Positions 33,201-48,200 of a stretch of 64,000 nucleotides of DNA are shown piece by piece (positions within the stretch are counted from its first letter, which is position 1; the number at the start of each line of letters is the position of its first letter). Origin of the DNA: Plazaster borealis (taxonomy: Eukaryota; Echinodermata; Asteroidea; Forcipulatida; Labidiasteridae); contig CM037475.1 in NCBI GenBank assembly GCA_021014325.1, positions 2,201,001 through 2,265,000 of the forward strand, read 5' to 3'. A program made the translations under genes and the position numbers. The notes beneath the pieces were generated by a model. It was not told the DNA's origin and did not search any database. It saw nothing but the letters and a program-made list of their open reading frames with translations.

Positions 33201-36200
33201 AACATTCACTGAGGATGCCTTGTGTGTCTTATTCCTCATCATGGCTTGCCGTTCCTCCTCCTAGAGAGAGACAGACAACGTGGGAAGACAACAAAATCCA
33301 TCATTTGTTGATACATTGTGATGAGAATTTCCATCAAGTACAATATGCATGATAAAACATAGATTCTGCTTCTACTGATGAAGAAATGTCTTGAAGTTAT
33401 AGGCAAAGAATTTCAGCTGAGCTTTTTCCCCCTTTTCCCCCCAACCCTTAGTATTAGTCAGACGGTATAGGAGGGTTGACTGTGTACTGTGTAGATGCAT
33501 TCATCACATGATATCATATTGCAGGCTGGCATAGTTTATCTATCATTCAAAAATACAGTGGATGGTACAGAAGAAGGGTTGACTTTGTACTGTATGCATT
33601 CACCACATGATATTATATTGCAGGCTGGCATAGTTTATCTACAGTACCATTCAAAACTACAGTGGATGGTATTGAATGGTCAGACAGTAGGAGGGTTGAC
33701 TGTGTACTGTGTAGATGCAATCACCACATGATATCATATTGCAGGCTGGCATAGTTTATCAATCATTCAAAACCACAGTGGATGGTATTGAATGGTCAGA
33801 CAGAATGATTTTAAGTAGAAAAGTTAGGAAGAATCATTATAACAGGATCTACCCACAACACATTTCTAGAACATTGAGATAAAGCAACTGCATACTATTG
33901 GAAATCTACGATCAAATTCTATTCATGATAGTTTAACATCAAACTTATCAGTATCAATTATTCATACACCGCACAGCTTTTCAAATATAAATGCCATTAT
34001 TACAATCATTTCATTATTGAGCCACATTTGAAAATCTACAATTTCCATTTTTTTTTGTCAGGAGAGGTAACTTAAAGGGTAGGGTCATAGATTGATTTTT
34101 GTCACAGTAATGCTGATTTTAGGCAAAATTATAAAGAAAGATACAATAAAAGCCACGTTATGTAAGAAAGTTTCAGCTGAATACAGTGTCTACTTGCTGA
34201 GAAAGCAGAAACAAAATGTTATGGTATTTTCACAAGAACGTTGAAGCCATCCACATTTACTTTGAAGGGAATCCTTTCTCAAAATAGTTTATACTATCAA
34301 CAGCTGCAGTGCTTCTCACCAAGTACATTTTTATGGTCATTAATTTTTTTAGTATTTACTATTTACCAATCTATGACTCTGCCTTTAACATCAAACTTAT
34401 ACCAATCTATGACTCTGCCTTTAACATCAAACTTATAAGTATCAATTATTAATACACAGCACAGCTTTTCAAATGAGAATGCAATTTTTTTCAATCGTTT
34501 CATTATTTAGCGACATGTATTTGAAAATCTGCAATTTAACTTTTTTTTTTCCAGGAGTGGTAACTTAAAGGAACTAAGAATAATTTAGATTTGCACATGT
34601 AGCTTTACAATGGCTAGAAACTTAAAGGTGATGTGTGGTTGTGACTACATAATAAATACAGAATGTTCACATTACTATTCTAAACGTGCATGAGATGTGG
34701 TAAATAAACAAAGCAAAGATTTCCATTTGTAGTGGAAGTTTCTATATGACTAACATCGAAAAATTGAAATACTTCAAATCAAAACATTTTGACAATTGGA
34801 AATTAAAACCAATAAAAACTAAAATACAATGGACTCTACCTCATTGATAGTCTCCACTCCTATCGCCCCCAATCCCTAATTGCCTAGACGTCTGCAATTT
34901 AGACAACGAGCTGTAGTTTATAGAATCACTATAAAGTGAAGTGTTTTTTGGGTGGATGTTCTAGGCTTTTCTGCAACTACATTTTATCTACAACAGCCAC
35001 TTATTTATGTGAAAGAAAAGAGGGTTGCATAATTTTTCAAATCTCCATCTTAACCTGCTTAAGATCCACTTCACTAGCCAAATTCAAGAAACCAAGACTG
35101 GTGCAAACAATAATCACTGAACTTTTCACAGACTAAACTGGGTTCTTTTTTGGTAAGCATTACACACAAAGTGTGGACCCTGAGAAAATAGAGGTTTGCA
35201 CAAGGCAGGGTTTTGAAACACTACGTGGACTTACACACATCCACGGTACAGGTTTTTTTACGGTGTTGAAAAATAGGATTTTTCTTTAATTAAGTGTACA
35301 GAACAAAAGAATGTCCTCAGAGTGACTGCATTAAAAAGCTGTGTGTGTGTGGGGATGTTTCCCCATTCAAACCGAGGACTTTTACAAAATGGATCCGGGT
35401 GTTCCGATTGAGTGGGGACGTCCTTGCTTCGCTTTTGGATACAAAACCAATCAAAACGTCTCTAAAAAATAACTAAGTCCAAACAATGGGAGATCAAAGA
35501 GAAGTCCTCGATTCACCGGGTCGACAAACATGTGGGCAAGCATTACCTGAGAACAATAGAGGTCCACACAAGGCAGGGTTTTGAAACACTATGTGGAGTT
35601 ACACACGTCCACACAGTGTTTTCACCAGTGTTGAAGAATAAGCTATTTCTTAAGTGCACAGAACAAAGAAATGTCCACAGAGGGTGTGTAACACAGAGCT
35701 GTGTGCGTTTGCAAGCATGTTGTATTGTCATCTTACTTAGCCTTTGAGAAAGACTCTGCAAGTTTTGGAACGTTGGGCAAGCACGTTTTGCAAACATAGC
35801 ACAGTGCAGCGTGCTCCCAATTAAAACACCTGCGGACCAGTCAAAATTCTCTCCAAGTGGTCCGGCTGGCTAGTTCAGTGTTGCAGAGCATCCATATTTA
35901 ATATAGCATATGGACTAGTGGAAAAGCTGACGGACTAGTAAAAAAAAAACCAAGCTAACTGGCATGGTCCTGCTGGCAAGTCACTGAAAAAATTTCAGGG
36001 CAAACCCTGCACAGGTCATTCGGGTTGGTGAGCACTTTGCAACAACTATTTCATTTCTACTTAGATAAATTTACCTAGTGTGAAAGGGGCTATAAATCTA
36101 AAACTCTAAGACTTTGAATAAACAAGTTTTTGTCTACTCACAATGCTCTCTAGACCCCTTGCATGTGACGTCACAAAACCCAAACAGCGCCCTAACTGAG

Positions 36201-39200
36201 GTCAATGACAACCTTTGGCTGAATGTTGTGCGCGGCGAGTACACATGTGCACGTTTCCATTGATTGACTTCAGCGATGGCGGCTATTGAAAGGGGTCTAT
36301 TCATTCCAAAATCGTAGAAACATGTATCACAAGTACAAGCAGTACACAAAGCTTGAGCAATCAATTTTGCATTTTGCCACCAATGAATCCGCCTGATGCT
36401 AGCTTGTAGCTGGTACATGGGAACACCCATGTACACTTTGTAAGGGCACCTTTAGCAAAGCTCAGATTTGTTTTCTCTTGAAGGTTAGTACGAAGTAAGT
36501 TCAACCATTAGTTTCTGTTAAATATTGATTAATTCCCCAATCAACCAAATAAAGTTTTGTAACAAAAGCCAAAACCCAGATGCAAAAAGCGCCCTAAAAT
36601 GACTTTAGAACAGTTATAAAACAGAAGAAAAAAAAGGAAAAGAATATCAGGTTGTCAGAAACTGGTGACAAATTTTAAGTGTTAACTACATAGCACCGTG
36701 TGTATTAACTCACTTTGGTTGAAGACCCCGTTTCCTATATGACCCAAATGAAAGACAACATTAAAAGGTAATTACTTTAAGAACTTGAAACTAAAGTATC
36801 AAGATTTGTCCTTCTAATTCAAATTCAAATTCAGATAGTATTTAAAATTCTAAGGGCAGATGATCTGGAGCATTTGATTCATGGGTACAGAGTTTCCTGA
36901 TCATGGGTTTATAAGGTTTATGGGTACAAGGCTTATGATGGTAAATGGGCACAGGGTTTGGTAAATGGGTACAGGGTTTGTGGTAAATGAGAACAAGACT
37001 CGGTAGATGGGGTACAGGGTTTAAGGTAAATATGGGTGCAGGGTTTATGGTATATGGGTACACAGTTTATGGTAAATGGGTACAGGTAAATGGGTAAATG
37101 GGTAAATGGGTACAGGGTTTATGGTAAACAGGTGTACAGGGTTTATGGTAAATGGGTACATTGTTTATAGTAAATGGGTACAGGGTTTATGGTAAACAGG
37201 TGTACAGGGTTTATGGTAAATGGGTACATTGTTTATAGTAAATGGGTACAGGGTTTATGGTAAATGGGTGTACAGGGTTTATGGTAAACAGGTACAGGGT
37301 TTATGGTAAAATGGTTTATGGTAAACAGGTACAGGGTTTATGGTAAATGGGCTCAGAGGTATATGGGTTTGGGACAATACAATGAAGATTCCTGACTTAC
37401 TCTGGTCATAGTATCACTATCAGATTCACTGCGAACCCTTGACGGATCCCCTTCAGAGTCATTCCTTCGTCGACGTGACGGGAAGAAATGATCTCTCAGA
37501 AACATATTATCCTTAGGTGACATGCTGACATCATCAGGAGATGAAGCAATCTCGTAAGACACTGAAGGAGTAACAAGATCTGGTGATAAGGAGTCGGTAG
37601 AACACTCCGAGATCGACCTCTCCAAGATGACATACTTGGTCACGTCCAAGGGCGAGATGGATGGGCGGTGACGAGGACGCAAGACGTTGTTCTCAGTTCC
37701 TCGCACATGTGTAGAAGATCTCCGCTATAAGAAGGAGACAAGTCAAGTAATCACTTTAACACCAGTGTAGGGATCGTATCAATTATTTACACTTTTTACT
37801 CAAAGCTCAGTGGAGGTGGTTATTCCTCAAGGCAGCACCAAATCAAACTCAGCCCTAAACAAGGATCTACACCAGTACTTTCCTTTTCCCTAAACTGCTT
37901 AAAAGTAAAGTAAAGTCTGTCCCGATGCCATTGATGGCTCATCAGGCCAGTGTTTATATCCGGTTTCCTTAGCTTTAAAAAACTGAGAATATTTCTATTC
38001 CCCTGGACAGGCTGCCAGTCCATCGCAGGTTACTCCCCAGCTCTCGCCGGTACCCATTTGTACTCCTGGGTGAAGAGAAGCATTAATGGTTAAGTGCCTT
38101 GCTTAAGGACACAAGTGTCACGACCGGGACTTGAACCCACACTCTGCCGACCAGAAACACAAGAGCTTGAGTCCGATGCTCTTACCCGCTCGGCCAGGAC
38201 ACGCCATACAGTAACTCATTTCAGTGGGTGGTAGCAGACCCCCCACCCCCATGCAATCAACTTACCTGTCTGATAACAAGACTCTCATGATCAGCTACTT
38301 CACTTGGATGAAGGTCAAATGGGGTGAGACTGAGCCCACGACAGATCTCGTTACAGGCGTGTGAAGCAAAGAACAATGCCATTCCACGAGTCCCTAGGTT
38401 GCCTTCGTTGTACTCGGTGCCTGTAGCTGTGTGGATCTGCGGATCTGTGTACAAGTCTCCTACCCCTGGAAAAAAAAATAATCAAGAGGATTGTTATTAA
38501 GGAATGTTTTGTTTACTTCAAATTATTGTCACTGTTTTATCTTTCTGGGGAAAAAAAACACCCAGAATCATGAACTAATATGAATTGGTCTGCATTCTAT
38601 GCACAAAATAATTTTAAATATTCATAAAGGAATCAGGGACCAGTACTGGTAGGGACAACATACGTCAGGATCGGTCTAAGTGTGTTCGATTGGTGTCCAC
38701 AGAGGTGAAACCTACTGACTCCTTTTATGATAGCCTTAATGAATTAAAAAAAAAAGAAAACAAAAAGTTTCCCATGATAGTTTCCTTGTCCATGATACTA
38801 AAGCTGGTACATAATGCTATGACTACAGTACTTTCCTGCGAATAAGGTGGTCGGTGTATAAGGCGCAGTACCCCCAAATCACTGAATCACAATTCAAGTT
38901 TCAACATATAAAGGTGCACCGCCATATATGACACACCTTGACCACGTACACAGAGGCCCACCAGGCGCCACTCACTGTCGGTAACATCGCCAAACAAAAG
39001 TCATTGTGTTGGTACATAATAACAATAATAATGAACATTTATATAGCCTCCATCCATGAAACATGCTCCTGGGCACTTAACAATTTCAAAACAATAAACA
39101 ATCCATACAAGTTACATATTTAAAACGCTAGAGAAAGTAAAGTTAAAAAGGTAAATATAAACAGTATTGGTACAATTTATCATGACACTTAACATAATGT

Positions 39201-42200
39201 GAAGAGATCATGAAAATGAGTAAAACATCACTTCTGTTTCTTAAATTAATTTCTTTTCATTTTCGTTTTAAAGATTCTTTCTAAAGACTTTGCTTCATAA
39301 CTTTTTTTTTAACAAAACGCACACACATCTTAGCATGCACACACACACACGCGGTCCCATCGTTTCCATTGATAAGGCGGCTAGTCTTCATTATCTTGCC
39401 ATATTTGCATGTTAAAATACATGCGAGAACCATCAAACGCTAGCCGGCGCTTTTACAACAACGCAATAGGATGGGAGCATATGCCCTCTGTTGGCGAAAT
39501 CTTACAGTGCCTTACACAATAACCTTTTGGCGACAGTTAAATTTGTAACTTTTATGCTCTCCTGGGCATCCCACTGTTGTTTAAGATAATTTAAAAAAAA
39601 TATTTTTAATGTTTGTACATGTACTTGTGTATTCTTTGCCCGAATAAATATTATAATATTATAATAACATGTACAAAAAACACTCGTAAACAACTTGATA
39701 ACTAAAGACTAGTTTGTAACTGGTGCGTGCTAAAACCATTTACAGCATGGGTCGTCGCTGGTCCGTGCCATGAACAGCAGCAGGGTCAGAGACACAAACA
39801 TGTAGTGCTTCAGTAACCTATCATAGCTTGTTTACTAAGAACCACACAACGTGTACGGTGTAGGTTTTATTTTGATTAAAATGATAAGACGTAGGATTAC
39901 CCTGGACGTAAGAAAGGATTATTTTACAATATTAATGTAAGATTTCACACAGTGATCATCACTTTGACCTCCAGCGACACTAGATAAGGGGCACAGTTAG
40001 ATAACGGCAGTGATGTGTTTGTACCTTTGAAAGTCAGATAAGCTGCATCTTATACGGAGGAAAATACAGTAAAAACTGCAATAAAAATCAATATTCTCAA
40101 AACAAGTAAAAAACAATTTCTAAAAAAGTAATAATGATAAAGAATGTTATTCAAGAGGTAACTAAAATAAATAGTAAACTTGCGGGTACAACCTGAAGAC
40201 GAGCAGAGTATACTGTTCAAAACGTCGAGACCCCAACGGCTCTTTTTAGAGCCAACACTCCCACAAAAGAGTTTTTAAGCATGGTTGTACCCGCAAGTTT
40301 ACTATTTATTTTAGTTACCTCTTATTTGTCCACACCATGCAAGGCTTCAAACAACACTTAAGAATGTTATTTGTTTTTACCCTTACACCGATGTGTAGTA
40401 AGCACTACTCAGTACTTTCCCAAGCACTGATTTTTTTTTCACAGAACTCGGGAAAGTACTGAGTATACAGTGCTTAATACAGTGTAAGGGTAAAAACAAA
40501 TAATAATTATAGCATTCATACACCATATTTTTTGTTTAATTTACAATGTAAATGTAGACACCATAAATGTCAGCTTTCAATTTGGAAATCAATATAACCT
40601 TTGGAATCTAGATCCCATGGTATCTAGTGCATATCTAGAGTATCTTGGCACCAAGTCCTGGCAATTGGAGAAGGTGAACTTGGCCCAAGGTGGTGTTTTT
40701 GTTGTTGTTTTGAATGTGATAGCAAGATGTAGGTCGGCACACTCACCTTGAATGTCAACAACGATCAACTTGTGCCCAGACCTCTCAAATGAGAAGTGAC
40801 TAAATGCCTGTAATGGTAAAATCAAGTTAGGCATTAACCAGATGTACACATCAATCATCCCACCATCTGGCTTGTCCGACAATGTTGGACTTTGCATTGC
40901 AGCCAATTAAATGTTGTAGTCGTGATTACAACGACTGCTTACACTGCTTAACGCAAGTCTAGGTACACTTCGTTCTCAGTAAACATTATACAAGTTTCCC
41001 CAGACTAAATAAATGTAAACAAGAACTGACTGCCTACACTGCTTAACGCAAGTCTAGGTACACTTCGTTCTCAGTAAACATTATAAATGTTTCCCCAGAC
41101 TAAATAAATGTAAACAAGCACCAACTAATTCCATTTAAGTAACGTGTTTTGTGCGTAGATGAAATGCAAAATTGCCAAGTTACAAATGCATCTTTGGTTC
41201 AAAGCAATGATACGTGGAATAACAAATTAAAATGCAAGGTAAAACACTAAATGCGAATTATTTTATTTTTTCCCCAAACATTAAAGGGATTGTATACGTT
41301 TGGTAATTGGAACCCACTGTTTGTTTCAATCCCATATAGTTGTAGATATATACCATAAAACTAGCCTGTGAAAATTTCATTTCAAAAGGTGGTAGCGTTT
41401 TTGAGATATTGCCGAAAATCTGGAGCGGTTATGTCCATGCAGGAAAAATAATTTGCAATTGGGACACACTCTGAGAAATGTTACTGTCAGTAACGCTTCT
41501 CAGATTCAATTTTTTAGGGATAAAAAGTGATGTCTTTTTCCATAACCGCATTACTTCGAAGTGAAAAGTTTCTCAAAATGCATTATACTATCCAAAGCTG
41601 CTGTACTTCTTACCAAGTAAGTTTTTATTGCCATTAATTTTCAGAGTCATTACCAAACGTATACAGACCCTTTAATGTAAACATTGTACATACTCCATGC
41701 TTTCCAAGCTTTGAAGGGGAGGGGGGTAATGGTAAAAACCACTCTAGGAAAGAAAATTTGTGCACTAATTAATAGTAAAAGTCATTATAAAATAAAAAGC
41801 AGATACACAAGAAAATCTAAAAATGCTTTTTGAAATAAAAGAGTATTAAAGGGTCTGTATACGTTTGGTAATGACTCTGAATAATTAATGGCAATAAAAA
41901 CTGACTTAGTAAAATGATATCACTTTTTATCCCCTGAAATTTGAATCTGAGAAGCGTTACTGACAGTAACGTTTCTCAGATTGTGTATTCGATTGCAGAT
42001 TATTCTTCCTGCGTGGACATAACCGCTCCATGTTTATTGCCGGGTGGCCCAAGCATTTTTGCAGGGATAGTACGATCAACATGTAGGAAGGAATTTAAAA
42101 TCGTCATGTTTTTAACTCACCTGTGGTGTCAGTCTGTTTTTCTCATCACTCACATAGCCAGAGTTGGAGTTGTATTTGATATAATTTCCTTCAATGAAGT

Positions 42201-45200
42201 TCTCGAGATGAAAGACGGGAGCCCCAGGGCGGTCCTTAAACTCCAAGACACACATCTGGACTATATCAACCTGAGAGAGAAAAACACACACAAAAAAGAC
42301 CACAACTTTTTATTGAGGAGTGTTTGGCTGAGACGTCTAGTGTGCATTGGACTCAAGTTCTGGATATGGTTTCAGGTCCCAGTCATGGCACTTGTGTCCT
42401 TGAGCAAGACACTTGATCATAAATGCTTTGACCCTCTGATGGGATGTTAAGCATAAATGGCCATAGTCTTGGCCCAAGACGTCAGTGACCGATAGCGGAT
42501 AGTGTACTGCGCTCGTTGTAAATCGGTATAGCATGCCCTCTAATGGCAGGATTTAACCAACTTGACCGGCTCTCACAAGTTGGTTAAATCCTACCATAAG
42601 AGGGCGCGCTATACTGATTTACAACGAGCGCAGTACGCTATCCGCTATCGATCACAAACGTCTTAGGCCAAGACTAACATGGCCAGTGCGTTGTGTATGC
42701 ACATAAAAGAACCCAGTTACACTTATCGTTAAGAGAAGGGGTTTGCCCCGGTGTTTCTGGCATGGTTGGCTGCAGATTGCCCTGCAGCACAAAACCTTTT
42801 ACAAGGTGCTATAGTAACAAATGGATCTCATCGAATTCAAAATCGCTCCAGTTATGTTGTAAAATAACAAGTGCTTTGAGACCCCCCCATAAATAAAATA
42901 CTATTACAAAATAGTGTAAATTACTATAACCAATGTCCAAATTTATATAAAAAACCCCACTAACTAACATAAGAACTGGGTTGAGTTGACAAATAATGCT
43001 AATAAAAAAACATTAACCGTATTAAAGTCAAACACAAAATCTCTATGTGCTGGAAAAAAGAAAATTATTATTTTTTTTTTGGGGGGGGAGGTGTTTACAT
43101 TATTCAGATTTCCAGGATCTTCAATGATTTGAGACAGATTTATTATTTACCTGAGGATGTTATGAAAGCCTTAAAGAAAGACTCTGCTAGGGTCAAAACG
43201 TCAGGCCATTAAATATTTCTTGCATTTATACCATAGGTCCTTTTGGTTGGTAAGCACTTTGCAACAGCTAATTCTATTTTCTCATAAATGAAACTGAATA
43301 ACCCAAAACTCAAAATCAATATGTGTGCAATAAAATGAGTACGCACTTAAAATCTATTTATCCTGCATCAGATGGAAGTTGGCCAAAAATGATGCGAGAT
43401 TTACCGACCAGAGCTTCAAATTATTTCACCTCCGATAGAAACATAACACCCACTCCTCGCCCACACATTATATTTAAATTAAAATCTCATTGAATTGGCT
43501 CCTCATGTGTATGTGTGTCGAGCTAGCACCGTTAGAACAACATACAAAAGTGACGCATCCAACAATAGGGCATGACAGTTTAATTGAACCCGAAGAAGGG
43601 CTGCATGTCCACCTGTAAATGTCATGCATGCAAGTGTGCATCAGTCCCTGGATTGTGTACAGCAGGTACCTGGGGGGAAAACTGACCTGGTATTTTATAA
43701 ACTGATTTCCCGCTTCCACTGACGTCCGTCCGTGGAAAATTGTTTTAGGACAATAGATTGCTAGTTAGGTACATCATAGAGAAAGGGCCATGGATTTTCT
43801 CTATGGGTACATGTACATGTAGGATCTGAATTAATGAGTAAACAAAAATATCTGTGGAATATTGAATGAGGATTTCAAATAGTATGAATTTCTTTTTGGC
43901 TGAGATGTAGAACAAAAATATTTGGCTGAGATGTACATGGGTCTTTCCATAAATGAGGGGGCCAAAGCGTGACATGGTGTTATATCTCAAAAGATAATGT
44001 ACTTTCTATATTCTTTGCATTTTTAAGTGGTGGGGATAGCTCATACGCTTAATGTATAACTTCAATTTCTCGAATCAGATTTTTTGTTTTCATATACTAT
44101 CCAAAACTATCCATCACACTGTAACGGAAACACCGGTATCTCAGTTTCCTGTTACAGTGGGAACTTGTGACTTTTTTTTTGCCATAAATTAGTAGGTTTT
44201 CATTGAAAATTTAAATTTCAAAGGGTAATATGTAAACATAATTGGTATACTGTAATTCAGCTATTTTCAATGAAAACCTTCAAACGTAGGCCAAGAAGTA
44301 AAAGCCGAAAGTTTCACGCGTAACCGAGACACTGGTGTCTTTGTTACACCGTGACTCAAAAAGTCTTCTCTCCCTTATTATGCATCATAAATGTCTGAAT
44401 CTAGCAAAGTGCATATGTAATACATGCTACATGTATGTAGCATGTATTACTGTTTTCAAATTTCAGACCAAGAAATAGAAAACCTCAAAGTTACTCATAT
44501 TACATTGACCATAGATTTATCACAAATCTTGTTTTCTAAACAGTTTAAACAGGTTTTTTTTCAGTGGCTGGCTCCTTGGTGCATGTGTAGAGTCATAAAT
44601 CAGCATATCACAGCTACAAAAAGGCCACATAAAAAAATAAAATTGTTGATCGTCCCCGCCCGACCCTACAAAACCCCCCGACCCTAATTTTTTTTTTTTA
44701 ATCATCAAAAACAGTATTTTTAATGATCTTTTCAGTCAAACTTGGCTCCCAGATTTTTGTTTAGCTGATATTTTTTCAAAATCCATAGGTCGGAAACAGA
44801 TGATTGAAGAAAGATTATTCATGTTCGCAAAACAAGAAAAATTCTTCAAATATTTACTTAGGCTGCGTTTTAGTTTTTTGAAAATGTTTACAGAAAATGT
44901 CATCTAGGATTTGAAAGGGTTTAACAAACAATTGAAAACATCAAAATCACACAAACCCTTTGTTTTATAGTGATTATGATGATATCTTTATTCATTATTT
45001 CATATTTTGCCATGTAAAAAAAAACAAAAACAAAAAAACAAAAAAACGCCCTCCCTCCCCCACTTCCCATCAAAAAAGGACGATCAACAATTTTTTATTT
45101 TTATGTGGCCAAACGAGTGTTTCAATATAACAACAAGTACTGTCACAGTTGTCCCAAGGTTTTGTCAAAAACTGTGGTGCATTTCAGACCCAAATTTTGG

Positions 45201-48200
45201 AAGACGAGGTCCTTGGAACGTTTGTTTACTTCAAGGTGTTAATCTTTGGTTTCAAAAGCAAAAGCTGTGCAATGTGGGGCATTTTGAAAAGATTTATCTT
45301 CAAGATTTTTGTGAATTGATGTTAATATAAAAAACAAAAACAAAACACCTAACAATTATGATTACTATTTGGGGGTGGTGGTGGTGGTGGTGGTGGTGGT
45401 GGTAGGGGGGGGGTGTTTTGGCCCCAATTTGCGTGTATCGGCCCGATACACTGGCTTGTGCATGGGGAGAACCCGGACTGTGCCAACATGACAAAATAAG
45501 TTAAAAACCAAGTGTTTGCGTTATGTGGTAGATTTTAATCCTAGTTGAACTCTGAACATCTAATTTCATGCACTGATACTTTTCAATCAAATCAATAACC
45601 AGGATATTTACAGACTATCCAAACGACCTTTCCAATTCACAACATGTATAAAAATGGTAGTTTCTTTGTTCTGCTGAGTGTTGACATGACAGATCACCAT
45701 AACTGACCCAAGCTTGATGTTATTAGGTTAAGTATAGGAAGTCAGTTTCGAAGCACAGGAAACACAGTAAAGGGTGCATTCAATAAGCTTCCCCTGGTCG
45801 ACCCAGGTCTAACCCAAGATTAGCTTTGATGTCATCATAGACCCAAGTACCCTGCTTGTGGAGCGGGTTACTTACGGACGACCCAGGAGCATGATGTCAC
45901 AACAAAAACCTTCTCAATGGCCACCATTTTGTCTGTAATTTAGCGCGACACTTTAGGAAGTTTGACATTTTTACCATTAAAACAGCGACTTTGTGAACAT
46001 CAAGTATTTTTTTATTTGTAGAACGCATACTTTTGTATCAACGTGGGCTCGTAAAATAATTTAACTTGACAATAATTATTTTACGATCTTTTTCGTGAAT
46101 CTGTGAAAAGTAGTTCCAGTCGGCTGTCCCAAAATGCATTGGTATGAGTGCTGGGGGAATATTGGCGTTTAGTTAGCTCTTGTCGAGGGGCTCACCCAGA
46201 TGAGCACACCCGAGTCGACCCAGGCAAGCTAATCGAACGCATCCACTGTGTACCACTTCATCTACTGTCAATCATGATAGCAGTTTTGCCAATGGTTGCA
46301 TAGGTTTTTTTTATCCAAAACCACCCAAAAGTGTTTCAACATGTACTGGACAAGCAGGCTTATACTGAAAATAATTTCAGTTGATTAGTATTATCAACTT
46401 TTTTACTTTACTCTCAAATTTCACTCAAAAATTTACTTTACTCTCAAATTTCACTCAAAAAAATGGACGGAAATGGCAGATACCTTTTTTCCTGCTTGTT
46501 TTTGATTTGATTTTTTTTTTTTTTAAACATCAAATCATTCAACTCAAATTATTTTCAGTATAAGTCTGCATGTCCATTCACATGTTGAAACACCTTTTTG
46601 GTGGTTTCTGGTACTTAACAAAAATGTAACAACTACTGGGAAAAACAGCTGATGCGACGGATGCAAAGTGGTACCCTTTAGTGTGTTTCCTTTTATAAGA
46701 AGCAGGGTAAAATGCTATGTAACATTCACATCTACTTAGTAGTTTTGTTTCTGTATTCGGGGCCGACAAATGTACCATACATCATTACAGGATGCTTCCT
46801 CTCACAGTTCTTAGCTGTATCTACATGTAAATAGCTCAGCTGCTACGGCCCATATGTGGCTTATTGTTGTTACAATAATCGTTTTGTTTGTGAAAGAAGG
46901 ACGAAATGAAAAGTTACAGGAGAAAGGGCGTCAAGCAATTAATGTGCAATTTTTTTTTTTTTAAAGAAAACTGAGTGTGAAGGTTTGATCGGTTTTCTGC
47001 CATTCATTAGCAGAGCTGTTCATTAGTCATTCATTAGGAAGGTTATATTCTGCATGGGAATGGGAAAACACCTCTTTGGGGGTAATTCTAGCAACAAAAA
47101 CAGAAAAACTAATGCCACTTTTTGGGGGGTCAGGAGCCATTTTATTGCTTACAACCTTTTGTTACTGGAAAAAAAGTACTTTGTGTGCCTGGAAGAAGGG
47201 CGTAAATCCTTACGCCCTTCTTCCTGTCCGTGCACACGACAATATATACCCTATTATCCTTTTAAAACGAGGACCCATCTCAGATTGCCCCTTTTAGGGG
47301 CGGGGCTATATTCTCTGAAAGTGGGGGATTTAAAACAAAAACCTTTCAATTTACCTATTGTGTATACATGTATATTCATTGTTTTTCTTGGCATTTTTTT
47401 TTACTGAAATACATAGTAACAGTACAATAAATGTTTTAAAATCAATCATTAAATTGTACCTTCATTTCCGTACCTTTTTGTGGGCGGAGTTAAATTTTTG
47501 AAAAAGTGAAATCTATGGGGTTGAGTTATGGAGGTTTTTGAGCAGTGAGAGTTTGAAGTTCCATACACACCTTTTTGGGAGGGTTGTGTCTGCTAAACTC
47601 CTCCCCCCATATCTTGGCATCCATCTGCAGACGGACGTCTTGGAAATAGATCTCACGATCAACCGTCTCCATGTAGGACTTGACAACGAAGTTGGGAGCG
47701 TGTTTCCAGTCTGTGCGATGTTTACCATAGTGAGACCTCTTCTTCCTGCAAAAAAGAAACAAATAAAGAAAATCAAAATATATCAAAATTTGTGGATTAT
47801 GAACTTCATTTTTTTCAAATCCAAAGAAATGATGTTACTTATATATACTTATATAGTATTTTAGTTACGTTTCACTCCTAAAGCTAGGAGCTTTGTCAGA
47901 CTGGCAACCATGTCTAATGCTCAACTGCCTTTTATACCCTTTCTTGGTGGTCAAAGAGGGTGTTTTAGGCATGGTTTACACTAGTTTGTCATAAAAAAAT
48001 GTTCTGGAGCTTTTAAGCCCTGTCAAATTTGTTATGTAGGCATTGGGCGCTTCAGACACCCTTGGGTGTACCGTGTGATAAAGGGCTATACCATAAGTAA
48101 TGGATCAATATCTGTCTCATGACATACTCCGACTGTGTGCTAAATTCCATGCTTGTATCATCAATAGGCACAATTCCCCAAAACATTTCCCCCATCTGCC

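Noticed and set aside
37353..37706. ORF extending past the exon toward 37353
   Set aside because: The real exon ends at the donor at 37400; the extra residues run into the intron and minisatellite edge.
41941..42450. 169-codon ORF on the + strand
   Set aside because: It crosses a MITE, the antisense of a real eEF2K exon and a SINE; antisense openness explains it.
45300..45494. Minus-strand ORF with a histidine run
   Set aside because: The run comes from a (GGT)n simple repeat, and there is no other support.
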